From: Acanthaster planci
Lineage: Eukaryota > Echinodermata > Asteroidea > Valvatida > Acanthasteridae
NCBI RefSeq assembly: GCF_001949145.1
Contig: NW_019091514.1
Span: 272,456 to 336,455, forward strand
Direction: 5' to 3'
Length of the DNA stretch: 64,000 bases
A model generated the notes under the pieces. It made no database searches and was not told where the DNA came from. It saw only the letters and a list, made by a program, of their open reading frames with translations. Below, one piece after another: positions 10,203-21,371 of the stretch (position 1 is the first letter of the stretch; every line of letters starts with the position of its first letter). A program made the position numbers and the translations under genes.

Positions 10203-13200
10203 TATAGGTTAATAGTTTATTTTGGTAAAAGGAAATATTGGTAATCGATTTGAACAAGATTGATTCCTCAGTCTTGAGGCGGAGTCTTAAATCCCCGAAG
10301 GGACAGAAATCGTGTGGCTAAACATACAGCCCAAGCCCGCTAGTTTATCCCTGAAGGGAATTTACTTCTTCTACCCCCGAGGTCCATGTACTTCAGCATA
10401 GGATGCATTATTGAGAAGACCGGATCACTATCTGATGGACTTTCTAAATACCGGCGTAAATTGTCTGATGAATAATAGATTGTCGTGAGGGATTACCGCG
10501 GCTAAGTGTCCACACACGCCCAATCTGTGCAACGCGGGATAGCACATGAACTGATTTATTAATGGTTCGTAGGCGATACCGTTGCATGCTTCGACTCGCC
10601 ATAACGATGTTTCTGACGTCTTTACATCTGTCTTTTTTTTCCCGCTACGGGAAATCTTCACACTTTGAACTTGTTTCCAGTGCCCAGTGTGTTTGTCTTG
10701 TTGAATTGGCGCAAAATGATTAAAATATGAAGGGGAGAAATTCATCTTGTGGCTTTTTGCGGGACTGTTAAGTGAGTCAAGTAGTTATCATGGAGTCGTC
10801 TAATTAGCGGAAAAAAATTGCTTTGCAGGTTGACACTGTGAACATTCTTAACATGCTAAACAAAATCTACACTGCATTTCACTTCAGTTGGTAACCTTTG
10901 CTTGCTTTTAGAGAAATTATTTTACCCAGCAAATGTCTGTACAAAGCTTATACCTGTTACTGCATCTAGGTGGTAGGCTCCCTGCTCTTCCCTTGCGCAT
11001 AGCCCGATGACCAGAACTGTTATGCAAACCGTTCATTTGCAAAGCTTTTATTTAGCGCACAAATTTGTTCGTGCAGAAGAGTTTAAAAACAAGCTGCTTA
11101 ATAAAAAACTTCCCAAAGTTTCCAAAGAGAATGTCGCAAGTCTGGTTTACAACGACAATACCCGAGACTGTTTCATTCGGCTTCAGCTAATTTTCGGCAG
11201 TTACGTCTGTTAAAACTGGCGGGAAATGAAATTAGATGCATTAGTTTTCGCATTTACGTGGGATGGGGGAATTTGAGTTCAAAATATACCAATGCATGTG
11301 AATAAGTTACATGTATATAACTGATTTGTGGAATTACTTACAATTTTATTTATGATTTCATCTGGAGTGCCTGACTACATTACGGTGGGCAGGTGTGTAT
11401 TTAGCGAGTAAGGGTGTTGGGTGCAATATTCTTCTTTTCTAGTGTTCAACCTGTGTGACCCGAATCCCTCACATCGCAGGTCGACCCTTGGACTGGGTTT
11501 TCCCTAAACTTGGTTGTCTGAGGATTCCATGGATGGTAGAATATAGTTCTGGAGTTTCTCTGCGACTTTTTAAAATCGGGTATTTTCTTCATTATCTTCG
11601 GTTTATATGTGTGTTTTGCGGGTTACTTTCTGCCCTTGGTGGTTGGACGGTGGTTGTGCCCTTGCGAGGAGATCCGTGAAACGAATGAAAAGACTGACGC
11701 CTAGAATTTGGGCCGGAAGCTGTTGCCGAATCTAGGAGCAATCATGCATGATCATATGTTGAAGGCAATGTTGACGCTTGTTCCGTTGCTGCTGTTGCTG
11801 CTGGTTTAAATTCAAGACGTGATAAAGAGAAATATAAAGTGAACAATTTTGCTAAACGGTCGTGAGTGTGGACGGCTGTGGACACGAACACTTTGGGAAA
11901 ATGTGACATTTCAGTGCTTTTATTCACCCAGAGGCGTTGCTCCCCCACGCCCCATACCCAAGTGGGTGTGTGTGTGTGTGTGTGTGTGTGTTGGGGGGGG
12001 GTATATCGGCAGGGGAAAAAAACACCTCAGTAGAACTCAAGTTAACGCTTTAAACAGTGGAAGAAGGAGCATGCCTCGCCACCTGTCCATCACCAATCTA
12101 CCGCGAAATCACAACACTTATGGAAATATCTCAGGGGCTCGGTTTTTAGCACATCTGAGTTTATTTACCGCGATCAGGCGTCCGTCGTTGCAGCTAATTG
12201 AGGAGACATATTCCCGGCCGACATTCATTCAGGTTTGTTATGGGAGTGGATCGCGAATGTTCATAATGTCCATAATAACAGTCTCGACTCCGTCAGTGCT
12301 TTGTCCAGGACGGCTACTGTTCAAGTTATTATTTGCGAAATTATTCAAATGAGAGTAACATGAACACGCATACCCCATGGGTTCTCGGTGATGCTTATTT
12401 TAATGCCCCCTCCCGACAGCCACTTACATTTTGAGCGTGTTTGTCAGAAACATTCATGAGTCTATATGCATGTGGCCCGTGGATGTCTTGTGATTGGCGT
12501 GTGGAAAGATCTTCCTTACGTACTTCACCGAGTAGGCCTAGTCAGCAGTATTCTGGACCGAGATGTGAACTGACATCCTTAAAGGAGGAAGGGGGCTGTG
12601 AAAATAAATGTCTGGCACCATTATTAAGGGCAGGAACAGGCATCTAAGATGATGGCTTTTTCATTCAAGGCTCACACGTCATTTCCCTCGTAGATATGTC
12701 ATATCAAGTGATCTGTGGTCATTCCATGAAGTTGGTACACAAATTGTGACGTACACATTGCGATGATGCATGAGGTGTCCCTCAGAGTAACTCATCTTGT
12801 GGTATTTTTATTGCTGGTTGCAGGCCTAACTCTTCCAAGTTCCAAATTGTTTCCGAAAAGTTGAACATTTTCAGCGGAAGCGCACTTCGGTTAAATTTGT
12901 TGAGTCCTTGTGACATTCCAAGAAATCTCTTAATAGTCGACGTTAAATATCACACTTTTTGAAATTTCTTGTCCATTAGCAATTTCCTCAGAATAACTCC
13001 AAGACTTTTGTTTAAATTTTCCAGCTACAAGTTCAGAACGGTGTACTTTTCTAATGTTACTTTATTCCTAAATTGACCGAACCAAATTGTTCCAATTCAT
13101 AAGAATAGCCAGTATTTCTATGAAGGATATCTAGCTGGAAAAAAAATTATCTGGAAAGATCCTGGAACATCAGAAAGGGCCACCATTATCAAAAGTTAGG

Positions 13201-13950
13201 TTTCCTCTGAGGGACCCCTCATACCATCAGGGCCGTGTCGAGGTCTAGTGTCGGGAGGGAGAGGGAACGAAGCAAATGGAATTGATTCTCCACAAACGAC
13301 CGCTCATTTTTTCTATTTATAAAACGAATCTTTAGTTTCCCTCCTCCCCAGGAAAGGTGGTACAGGAGGTCTACCGTTTACAGAATACTCTGGCTGTCGA
13401 TTCCTAATGACAGAGGGAGACATAAAAAATGACAATACGACTCAGGAGCAAGATGCCCCCTCCTCTTCCCTGTCCCCTCCCCCACGCCTGATAGGCCACT
13501 GCCTACAGTAACAAATTTTCGTCCTACTTAATCGAATTTCTGACACCAATGTCTGTGCGCTTGCTTGGTTTGGTTTGTAGATCTTTTTTCTTTCGTGTTC
13601 AAGTATAACAAAGTGTCAAGCTTAAACCTTTTCATCTCTTTCCCGCTCCTAGTGTTGGCTTGTTTCGATTCAGAATAGGGACAGATTGTTCTGAATAACC
13701 CTTTCCAATGATGGAAAATCTCTGAAGTCGAAAAGGTGCTGCAATTCTAGTGAATTAAATTTAAATTTTGACAAAGCAAACCAAGTCAATTAATCCAAAA
13801 AGAATACACAACAAAAACGCACACACAAAAAAACACACAAATGTTTACGTTACATACCTACTGTGGACATTCCTTTGTTTTCGTGTAGTTAATAAACTCA
13901 GTGAAATACTCATTTTTCTTCAACCAGGAACAAGATTTTTGGCTGTTTGT
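10203..13950. other. Intergenic region, no gene recognised
   Basis: No exon, RNA gene or intact mobile element was recognised. The sequence differs from the flanks in having more CpG dinucleotides (for example 10260-10640) and almost no TACATGTA motif (one near 11309). A TG microsatellite is at 11965-11991. A C/G-rich patch at 13200-13500 has repeat-like character, but its ends could not be paired. Open frames of up to 167 codons here run through simple repeats or lack resemblance to proteins. Confidence 0.4.
11965..11991. repeat. (TG)n microsatellite followed by a G run
   Basis: An uninterrupted TG dinucleotide tract of about 13 units is followed by TT and a run of eight or more G. It is a simple sequence repeat and a likely length polymorphism. 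Confidence 0.95.
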
Positions 13951-13959
13951 TTTATACAA

Positions 13960-14120
13960 GGTTTCCTTGACTATTATGATGACCCCTACCCCAGAATGCC
14001 TCTAAACCCCTTTTCCAGAAAGGGGGAAACCTTGTGTGGGCATGTGCAAGTCCACACAACGCAATCGTACCCTGCATTATGTGGACTTCTTTTGTGCAGA
14101 GGTCCACACTATGTATGACA
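13960..14120 (+). repeat. Hairpin-bearing dispersed repeat, copy 1
   Basis: This segment aligns with the minus strand of 53150-53305. Shared blocks in order are AATGCCTCTRAAACC, a G/A-rich run, AAACCTTGTGTGG, GTCCACACAA, TGCATTAT and GTCYACAC.TATGTA. The TTGTGTGGG ... TCCACACAA arms form one hairpin and GTGGAC ... GTCCAC a second. The family is unknown to me. It is non-coding. Confidence 0.6.
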
Positions 14121-14139
14121 CGCCTGTACACAAAAAACC

Positions 14140-14179
14140 AAAACAAACAAACAAACAACCCAACAAACAAACAAACAAC
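14140..14179. repeat. (AAAC)n microsatellite
   Basis: Repeated CAAA/AAAC units, interrupted once by CAACCC. They directly follow the hairpin repeat copy and may be its A-rich tail. Confidence 0.85.
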
Positions 14180-14386
14180 AGCACTTCGCGACAAAACGAG
14201 AACTATCTGTCAGTTCAGTATTTTGTGACTTCTGAGTAGTTTTACTCTATACCCATGTACTCAATTAGCTTTGACGAGATCGAGCCACTGCACTTTTTGA
14301 CACCACGTCATGTGCTTGCCATTTACAAAGTGTGAAGAGTGATTTATACTTATATACGCTAACGGCAATGTGAGACAAAAATGAGA

Positions 14387-14486
14387 TGACGTCAAGAAAC
14401 ATTCACATCAAAATGTTGCTTGGGCTGAAAGGTCGGTGCTTTTATCTAGCGAATTTGGAGTGCGAATATTTTTGTCTCTGACGTCA
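14387..14486. promoter_or_regulatory. Two perfect CRE palindromes (TGACGTCA)
   Basis: TGACGTCA occurs at 14387-14394 and 14479-14486, 92 bases apart start to start. This octamer is the consensus site for CREB/ATF bZIP factors. A third copy is at 16653-16660, with a CTACGTCAC half-type site about 15 bases further on. Binding is inferred only from the motif. Confidence 0.35.
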
Positions 14487-14613
14487 CACCCATCATTTGC
14501 ATGGTGTAACGGGTTTCTTGTGTGGCAATTATTGACTTGGTACATGCAAGCAGGACAAAGGCACAGTTGTAAATGGCTCGGTAATAACGAATCCAACCCT
14601 ATGAATTTAACAT

Positions 14614-14831
14614 GTATGCAGCAGGGGCGTAGCTACGGGGTTGGGGGGCTGGGGGCCCCCCCACCACCACTAAAAAAAACCGAGATAAATGGTTGAATGG
14701 ATACCGGTATTGAACAAGGCTAAAAAAAAACCCGACCCCCAAAAAAACCACACCACTGAAAACTGGTGCCCCCAATAAGATGCTGGTGCCCCGTTCTCTA
14801 TTAGATTCCTAGCTGCGCTACTGGTATAAAG
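14614..14831. mobile_element. hAT-like non-autonomous element
   Basis: Element 14622-14823 starts CAGGGGCGTAGCTA and ends TAGCTGCGCTACTG. The reverse complement of the end matches the start at 11 of 14 positions. The flanks GTATGCAG (14614-14621) and GTATAAAG (14824-14831) agree at 6 of 8 positions, as expected for an aged 8-bp target duplication. The interior is rich in GGGGGCCCCCCC-like runs and poly-A. It is non-coding and belongs to the same group as the elements at 8749 and 54788. Confidence 0.65.
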
Positions 14832-14939
14832 GTCAAGACAAAATAAGTAATTAGTCTTGCATTATGACTTTTGTGACGTATGACAGCAGACTTAAACATT
14901 TTAATATCAGATTTCACTTTTTGTACAAATAAATAATAC

Positions 14940-15700
14940 CGTCAAACGGTCCAGAGCGTCGATTATTAAAAAATTGTAGGTCTGAGGAGTTTGATTTATG
15001 TTCCACTTTCACTATCCGCCTCTAGCAGAAGCGCCCCATCATCGGTTGAAAAGAGCCGCCCAGGTGGGGAGTGATCATTTTCTTGGTAGCGACGCGACCG
15101 TCACGTGTTCATTTCCTAGTCGTTTGTGAACCAGCGAAGTTCAGTTCCGACCAAGGATCCCCTGTTGCTCAGAAAATAACGCCCTCTGTTGGTCCAGCTC
15201 GCGGCCCGTACCCCCCAGGAAAGTAACAACTGTTAAAACTGCATGGAAACCGTAAGCTTTTTAATCTGTGTGCAGCGTTACTTCACCTTATTTTATGCCG
15301 TGGACTGGAACAGAAGACATTGTGAGAGCCAGCTCAGTCCTCAAACCGTCTTAGCATTATTGAAAAGATATGAACGGCACAATTTTAAACACACGAGACA
15401 GCATCCAGCCGCGCCCCGACGGCCTATTGTACCTGTCTTGTCACGTCTCCCTGCTGGTGGCATTTCCAAATAATCGCATTTGGGGATCAGACCGGCTTAC
15501 GAGTACACCAATGCCAACCAGTCGTGTTCAGTAGACTACATGCATTCCATTAAATTAATTGCTCACGCCCTTTGCAGGGCGAGGATACAGATTTACCTGG
15601 CATGGCTAGATGTGACCAGGAGAAAAAGCCGCCATGCCCTCTCAAGCTTCAAGGAGGTGCGAAGTTGAGGGCAAAATGCTCATGTTGAGGTACCCATACA
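14940..15700. promoter_or_regulatory. CpG-containing, higher-GC block, possible regulatory region
   Basis: Compared with its AT-rich surroundings this block has many CG dinucleotides, such as GCGACGCGACCGTCACGTG near 15090-15108, CTCGCGGCCCG near 15200, and GCCGCGCCCCGACGGCC near 15409-15425. It contains an E-box-like CACGTG. No protein resemblance was found in its short open frames. It could be a promoter or enhancer, or simply a region that has escaped CpG decay. No start site can be fixed from sequence alone. Confidence 0.25.
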
Positions 15701-16652
15701 CTTCAATATTGAGAAAGCTTACACCTTAGGGCTTTCAAAACGGATAACTATGTTTCTTGCATAAGGGCATTATCTTTTCGACCATTGACAATCTTAGCTG
15801 TGTCACTGTTAATCATTGAGCATACACTGTCCGAAACGTTGAAAACCCTCCGGTTCTTTTCAGAACCACACGTACTCACAAAAGAGATATCCTTGTATGG
15901 TGCTACCACTGCAATCCTCTATAGCTAACTTGCTACCGTCGCCATGAAAAGCTTCGAAGCTCATTCCTCACCTCAAGAACAAAAAAAAAAAAAAATAGCA
16001 AAGTGCGAATATTTTCAATTAATATAGAAAAAGTGAGACCGTTCTATGCGATAACTTGTCCCTCCCCTGGGTGTCACAGTCTGGCAATGCGTTGTAAAGG
16101 ATAAGAATAAATAATTTCAATGTGTAGAAGGGAACTGAAGGCCGATGCCGGATGCATATAAACTCATTCGAAAGCTCACACCGAAATGCGAAAATGCATG
16201 CAAACAACTGTCTCAATGGGGGAATTGAGACCTCATTTAATAATTATCGTTCAGAATGTGAAGGAATGCTTCGATTTTCATAATCTTTGGAGGCAGTTTT
16301 TTTAAATTCCACCTTTTTTCCTTGGGAGATACTCCACGATGATCTAATTTCAAACTTTGAACTTTCAGCCTGGGTGTCAACCCCTGTAAACCAAGTATGT
16401 GCAGTATACAAGTACAGGCCTAAGCGGACGAATTGAACTATTATATCAAACAATTAATCAAGCTGTTGAAGCAAGACCTTCTGCTGCCCCCCCCAAAAAA
16501 TTAATACAAAATAAAAATGGCTCGATTTAGCCAGCAGTAGTCTAGTCGTTGACAACACCGTCACACCGGGTACACCTTCACATGCTATATTTACTACTCT
16601 CAATCCACCCTGTGCCACAAGCTCACTTCACCTTCACTTCGATTTGCTCGAG

Positions 16653-16660
16653 TGACGTCA
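16653..16660. promoter_or_regulatory. CRE palindrome (TGACGTCA)
   Basis: A perfect consensus CREB/ATF octamer, followed shortly by TACGTCAC. The role is unproven. Confidence 0.35.
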
Positions 16661-17891
16661 CAACTTCAAGTACCTACGTCACAGGAGGGGTCAAGGCCCT
16701 GAGAGTAATCCCTCGTTTGAGGAATTTTTGAATACTCGATGATACACTCCCCGAGGCAGAAAACTGGGAAATGAATAATTCCGTCTAAGATTGGTGGGGT
16801 TGCCAATGATGAATACTTGACGAATGATACAGGTCCACTCGGCGCTCGCCATATCGCAGGCTTGGAAAATCCTATCATAATGGAGAGTGCGGAATGAAAA
16901 GGAAAGACTTAAAGTTACTAAAACGAAATTTCTACTGGAAGGAAAAGGTTTTCATTTTGTTATCTAAACTCACAAAAGCAATCAAATTCGAACAGGGGAC
17001 CGACCTTTCTCGTTACAATTCGCTGCACGTGTCTCAAGGTCTGACAGTACAGTCTCATTCACTTTGATCGGGGAAAACATATGCCTACCCACCCGTACCC
17101 ATAAAGTGGGTGGACAAACGCGCACCTGTAATACAGAATGTACATAAGCTTTGTATGATGAAAAATCCTCGAATTAAAGTGTAGATATTTCTAATACGGG
17201 TCCTTTCTCCACAGCTGTCTCAAGGTAAACACAGACGAATCGGTGTTTTCGTTCCTTTTCCCTTTTTTCAGTTCTCATTTTCGGTGCAAGCTGTGGGTTT
17301 TGCTAATGGTTAGCTCATAGTTAGGCCTATAGAGTGTCGTGAAAAATTCACATTGGCGCGACGAGAACAATGATCTTGTTATTTTTGTCCCCTCAAATTT
17401 TGAGCAGGGGGATTGGGAGGGCCTGGGGGAAGGGTGATGACAAGGAGGAGGTAGCCTGTGGGTCCCTTGCGAGCCTGGGGTAAGACACTGTTCCCCAGTA
17501 ACTGACATATTTTGTTGTTTCACCCACCATCTGGCGTGTTATCATGAAATCAAGATTACCCAAGCGAGCCTATACAGACTTTTTCTTGTACATCGAGGCA
17601 ACATTAATTGAATGATAACAAGTTTTCCCAGTTAGGTGAATGGAGACCATACTTTAAAAAAAGTCACGAAATTGAGGGTCCACTATAATTCCTCCTAAAT
17701 TTGTTTATTGCGGATGCTTTTCTAATATAAATGCACACGTGGACTGGGAATCATTCCCAATTGCATATACTGGGTATGTCTCGATTTTAATCTTCTGTCC
17801 CATAATTACTCTAGGCTTCAGGGAAACCACCTTCCACCGGATTTTAAAAAATCATCACCACGACACCTGTTTCCTTGCGTGTCGCCATCCA

Positions 17892-18272
17892 CTAAAAATG
17901 CCCTTGCTCAAGTTCTTTCGTCGAATATAGTCTTTCACAGTATTCGTTGCGACTCATTCCGTATCGCTCTGTGTGCGGGCTCCTGATACGACGGTTATTT
18001 CCATAGTCATCAAATCCGAAAGCTGCAGTGACGGAACCTACACTGCAGGAGGCCCAGTTAGTACAAACTATACACAAACATGCTCGAGCCACACGAGACC
18101 CGTCATCAATAATTGGGAGTGTTTTGATTGAATATTTCACGAAATGGTATGTTTCATTTTGGTCCAGGCTAGATCCTGCGGCTGGCACCGTCAGCAACAG
18201 CAGTATCTTGTCAAGATAAAAGAGAGCCAGACTAAGAAGAAACAGAAAAGCCACTGTTGATACTGATGTCAT
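17892..18272 (-). CDS. Possible small secreted or membrane protein, unrecognised
   Basis: An open frame of 126 codons on the minus strand begins at the ATG at 18272-18270. It starts with a strongly hydrophobic stretch, MTSVSTVAFLFLLSLALFYL then KILLLLTVPAAG, which looks like a signal peptide or signal anchor. A sequon N-E-T at residues 39-41 follows, then a short Cys-rich patch (ACLCIVC ... ASC, residues 64-76). The tail is charged and polar, with RRIR and ending ELEQGHF. An in-frame stop lies upstream of the ATG. I do not recognise the protein. It could be one exon of a gene or a chance frame, and no promoter or splice pattern decides this. Confidence 0.25.
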   Translation of the reverse strand: MTSVSTVAFLFLLSLALFYLDKILLLLTVPAAGSSLDQNETYHFVKYSIKTLPIIDDGSRVARACLCIVCTNWASCSVGSVTAAFGFDDYGNNRRIRSPHTERYGMSRNEYCERLYSTKELEQGHF

Positions 18273-18302
18273 AATTTGAATTATAGCCAGTGCAGTGGTC
18301 AA

Positions 18303-19899
18303 ATAAATCTAGTGCAATGGACAAGAGTATTTTTAGGCATTCATATTGCGCGAAATAATATTTTGATAATTGAGGTACCGTCAGTTGAAAGTTCATAAGA
18401 ACAGCGTCAAATTATTGCATGGATTGGCATTTTGAATTTTTTTAATTCAGTATGATAGCCACAAAATCACCTTGTAGGGTTTATTCATGATACTGTCTAA
18501 TTGCCTCGAGGATTGTGTAAAGGGGCGTACTGTACTGAAGATCCAAACACGGCCTCTCAGATTGGGAAACAACACGCAATATGTGGGCAGTTTGTTACCT
18601 TCGGCAAATGGATTAGTTTGTGTTCGTAAATCGTGTGTGTGCCCTCCCGCAAACAGGAGAATGTTGTAAGCGGAAATTTTTAACCTTACACGCAAGAAAT
18701 CGATCTTACCGGTATAAAAAGGAACTAGAGGCTGGCCACCCACACCATTATTGCCGTTGGTTACGTATTTTGAGTACTGCTTTTTTTTGTCTGCTATCCG
18801 TGTGGCGCCATAGGCTTATCGTAATTATTCACAGTGCAGTGTTTTCTGGAACTATATTAAGCGAAAGTATCAATCCAAAAACTACAACTTAAATTGTTTC
18901 AAACGAGCAATAATAATAATTAAAAAGTTACACCACCTTAAAAGTGTCAGTACACCAGCTTATCTGTCTTTCGATATATTTGTCTCTTTATTTCTCTTTG
19001 TAGAATGTAAAGGGAAGTCACAATACACAACATCACTTTACATTAAAGCATGCACGTATTAGTTCGAGGGTCTCCCTTGCAATTTTGTCCGTTCTTCGTG
19101 CAGAATTAACGCCCACTTTGTTTGTTTCTGGCCTTGTTCAGTCGCTAGTACTTGGGCGGAACCATTCATTTAGGGCCCGGAGACCAAAATCACCTCCCGG
19201 TTTTCCTTGTATAGTGGATATATGTGTTATGTTATTATCATTGATAAAATGTTATAAGATAATCTGCTTCTAATAAATTAAAATATAATGACGTGCAGCT
19301 GACTAAACTAGTGGGAAAAAACTCTTTCTTTCTGAATAAGTTTCAAACGCCAAGGAGAATCATCGAAACCTCTACCTCCCGAAAAAAAAGTATGACCTAT
19401 GGCGGTAGCATTTCTACATCTTCCAGCAACTGAATTTTGCAGAATTATCATTGTGTTCAAAGATTCAGAAACCCAACACACTGAAACAAAGATGTCTGGA
19501 GCTTTTTTTCGTAATAGAAATTAGTGGCCTCAACTGATAACTTAAGACCTCATGTCCCTCAAACGCACATTAGATCTCCCGCGACATCGATAGGACCCTA
19601 TTGGTTATAAATATGTATTAGACTTTTTCATTTATAATAAAGGGGGATGTGGCATTACTTAACATAATAGCTTTTTTAAATAATAAATTTAGAGGAACAT
19701 CGTTTTGTTTAGTAGATATAAAGACTATTAGTAATGTTTTGAGTAGGTATGCAGTATGGTTAAAAGAATTTAAGCGCAAAGAGTGGGAAAAAAAATACTA
19801 GGTACACCCCCGCGTAAATATAATCTGGCCCAATCGGTTTGACAGCCGTACGCGGTTAACGGTTTTCGGAGTATTACATACTGCATGCATGCTGTAGGC
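18303..19899. other. Intergenic region, nothing recognised
   Basis: AT-rich sequence with no exon, RNA gene or repeat that I can support. The TACATGTA motif is still absent here. Confidence 0.4.
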
Positions 19900-20021
19900 A
19901 TATAGTCTGATGATGATGTAGGGACGTGATTGTGTCATCAACACGAATCTGTGGAGTTGTCACAAATCTCCTGCTTCTTTTTTTTTTCGATCTCCTTCAA
20001 TACTCTGGTAACCATAAAGGT
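19900..20021 (+). other. Candidate non-coding first exon end with strong donor (AAAG|GTAAGTA)
   Basis: A near-consensus donor, AAAG then GTAAGTA, sits at 20020-20026 and follows a T-rich stretch. Neurexin genes are known to have a non-coding first exon in vertebrates. The neurexin coding exon here appears to be preceded by a good acceptor at 50455-50456, so an upstream donor is needed. This site is one candidate, chosen because it lies where motif composition changes. It is inference only, and no TATA box or initiator was identified. Confidence 0.15.
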
Positions 20022-20710
20022 AAGTAAACACCCTTCTATATTCTCAGATTAGATGCTGGAAATTAGTAGTTAAATATGCAAGAAATACGTAAATTTGCGT
20101 GTTGAATACGGTACATGTACATGTACACTGTACGTCCGTGATTCCGACGGTGTGTGCGTCGACATGCAGCGTTTATGCTGTGCTACACTGAACAGCTGCA
20201 TTGATGATCGGGACTGCATCCTACATTGGGGAGGGTGGAGAAATTTGCTTTACAACCGACATCTTTAAGTGTCTTGTCGTAATTGGAGAATAAAGCAGCG
20301 AACGAATGATGGTAATATCAAGCGAAATGAGTCCAGGGAGGAAGAAAAAAGTCTGTTACCGTCGAATGTTATCTTGTTATTTTTGGATCTGGATTTGTGA
20401 CTCCGATAAAACGGGTATCCGCATCACATTGGATCATAATTTGAGGGGATTTTATTTTTAGTGAGGAAACAGTGTTCTATTCAGCACCAGATGAAATGTC
20501 GTCTTTTTAGAAATGAAATACCAACAAATATGTATATACAAGTCCTGAAATCTTGAATTCTCAGTAAGAGGTACTGACATCACTAATTTTCTTTTGCAAT
20601 GAAAAGTCAAATTTAGTAGGGAAAAGATTGAAGCATTTACTCAGAAAGCCCTTAGCCTAAAATTCTTCAGAGCAAGCTGATGGGGTTGTGCACTGAGTGT
20701 CACAACTTGA

Positions 20711-21121
20711 AGTGTTGTAGTCAAGACTATCACAAGTCCCCACAAGACTGCAAGACCATCACAGGACCCCCACAAAACCATCACAAGATGCCACAAGACC
20801 ATCACAAGACCATCACAAGACCACCTCAAGACCATAACAAGACTCTAAAAGACCGTCACAAGACCATCACAAGACCCCCACAAGACCATCACAAGATGCC
20901 ACAAGACCATCGCAAGTCCCCACAAAACCATCACAAGACCAACACAAGACCCCCAGAAGACCATCAAAAGACCCCCCACAAGACCATCACAAGATGCCAC
21001 AAGACCGTTCCTTTGTCACTGTTCACCCTGTTACTTGTGACTGGTCTTGTCCGTGGTCTTGTGTACCTGGTTTTACATGTACATGTATGTCTGGTCTTGT
21101 GACAGTCTTGACTACTACACT
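20711..21121. mobile_element. Terminal-inverted-repeat element with CACAAGACCATCA minisatellite core
   Basis: The arms 20711-20736 and 21096-21121 are inverted repeats matching at 24 of 26 positions, with the core TAGTCAAGACT. Between them, 20737 to about 21006 is a tandem array of variants of ACAAGACCATCACAAGA(C/T)(C/G)CC. The part after 21020 carries the same words in the opposite orientation (TGGTCTTGT). The 140-codon frame across the array is low-complexity and not a gene. A related, shorter copy is at about 43496-43650. Confidence 0.7.
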
Positions 21122-21336
21122 GGTCACAAGTGATAGAATTCTACATTTGGGAGCCCTGTGCAGACTGTGATTTAGAAAGACAACCATAAAGAACTAAGTT
21201 AGAAATTAAAGAAACTGCGTTATTTGAATTTTATTACTGTCTTCAAATCTATACCCAGTGATGTCTGAAGAAAACTGTTACAAAATTTCATCCGAGGACG
21301 CATGCTTGTTTTGAAGTCCGAGTCATGTGTGCTTCG

Positions 21337-21371
21337 TAAAATGAAGTACGTGTACACGGTACTTCATTTTA
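21337..21371. repeat. Perfect 13-bp inverted repeat with palindromic loop
   Basis: The left arm TAAAATGAAGTAC and right arm GTACTTCATTTTA are exact reverse complements. They are separated by nine bases, GTGTACACG, themselves containing the palindrome GTGTACAC. This could form a hairpin or cruciform. The function is unknown. Confidence 0.8.

Larger units (their letters stand above)
14832..17891. other. Intergenic region with CRE palindromes, no gene recognised
   Basis: Apart from the CpG block at 14940-15700, a poly-A run near 15980 and the CRE palindrome at 16653-16660, nothing was recognised. TACATGTA motifs are absent. Confidence 0.4.

Noticed and set aside
11849-12352. 167-codon ORF
   Set aside because: It runs through the TG microsatellite and a G run, lacks a clear start and resembles no protein.
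13229-13501. Possible fourth hAT-like element (CAGGGCCG ... GGCCACTG)
   Set aside because: The ends do not form a convincing inverted repeat and the flanks show no 8-bp duplication.
20680-21102. 140-codon ORF rich in His, Lys, Pro and Gln
   Set aside because: It is a translation of the CAAGACCATCA tandem array, not a gene.
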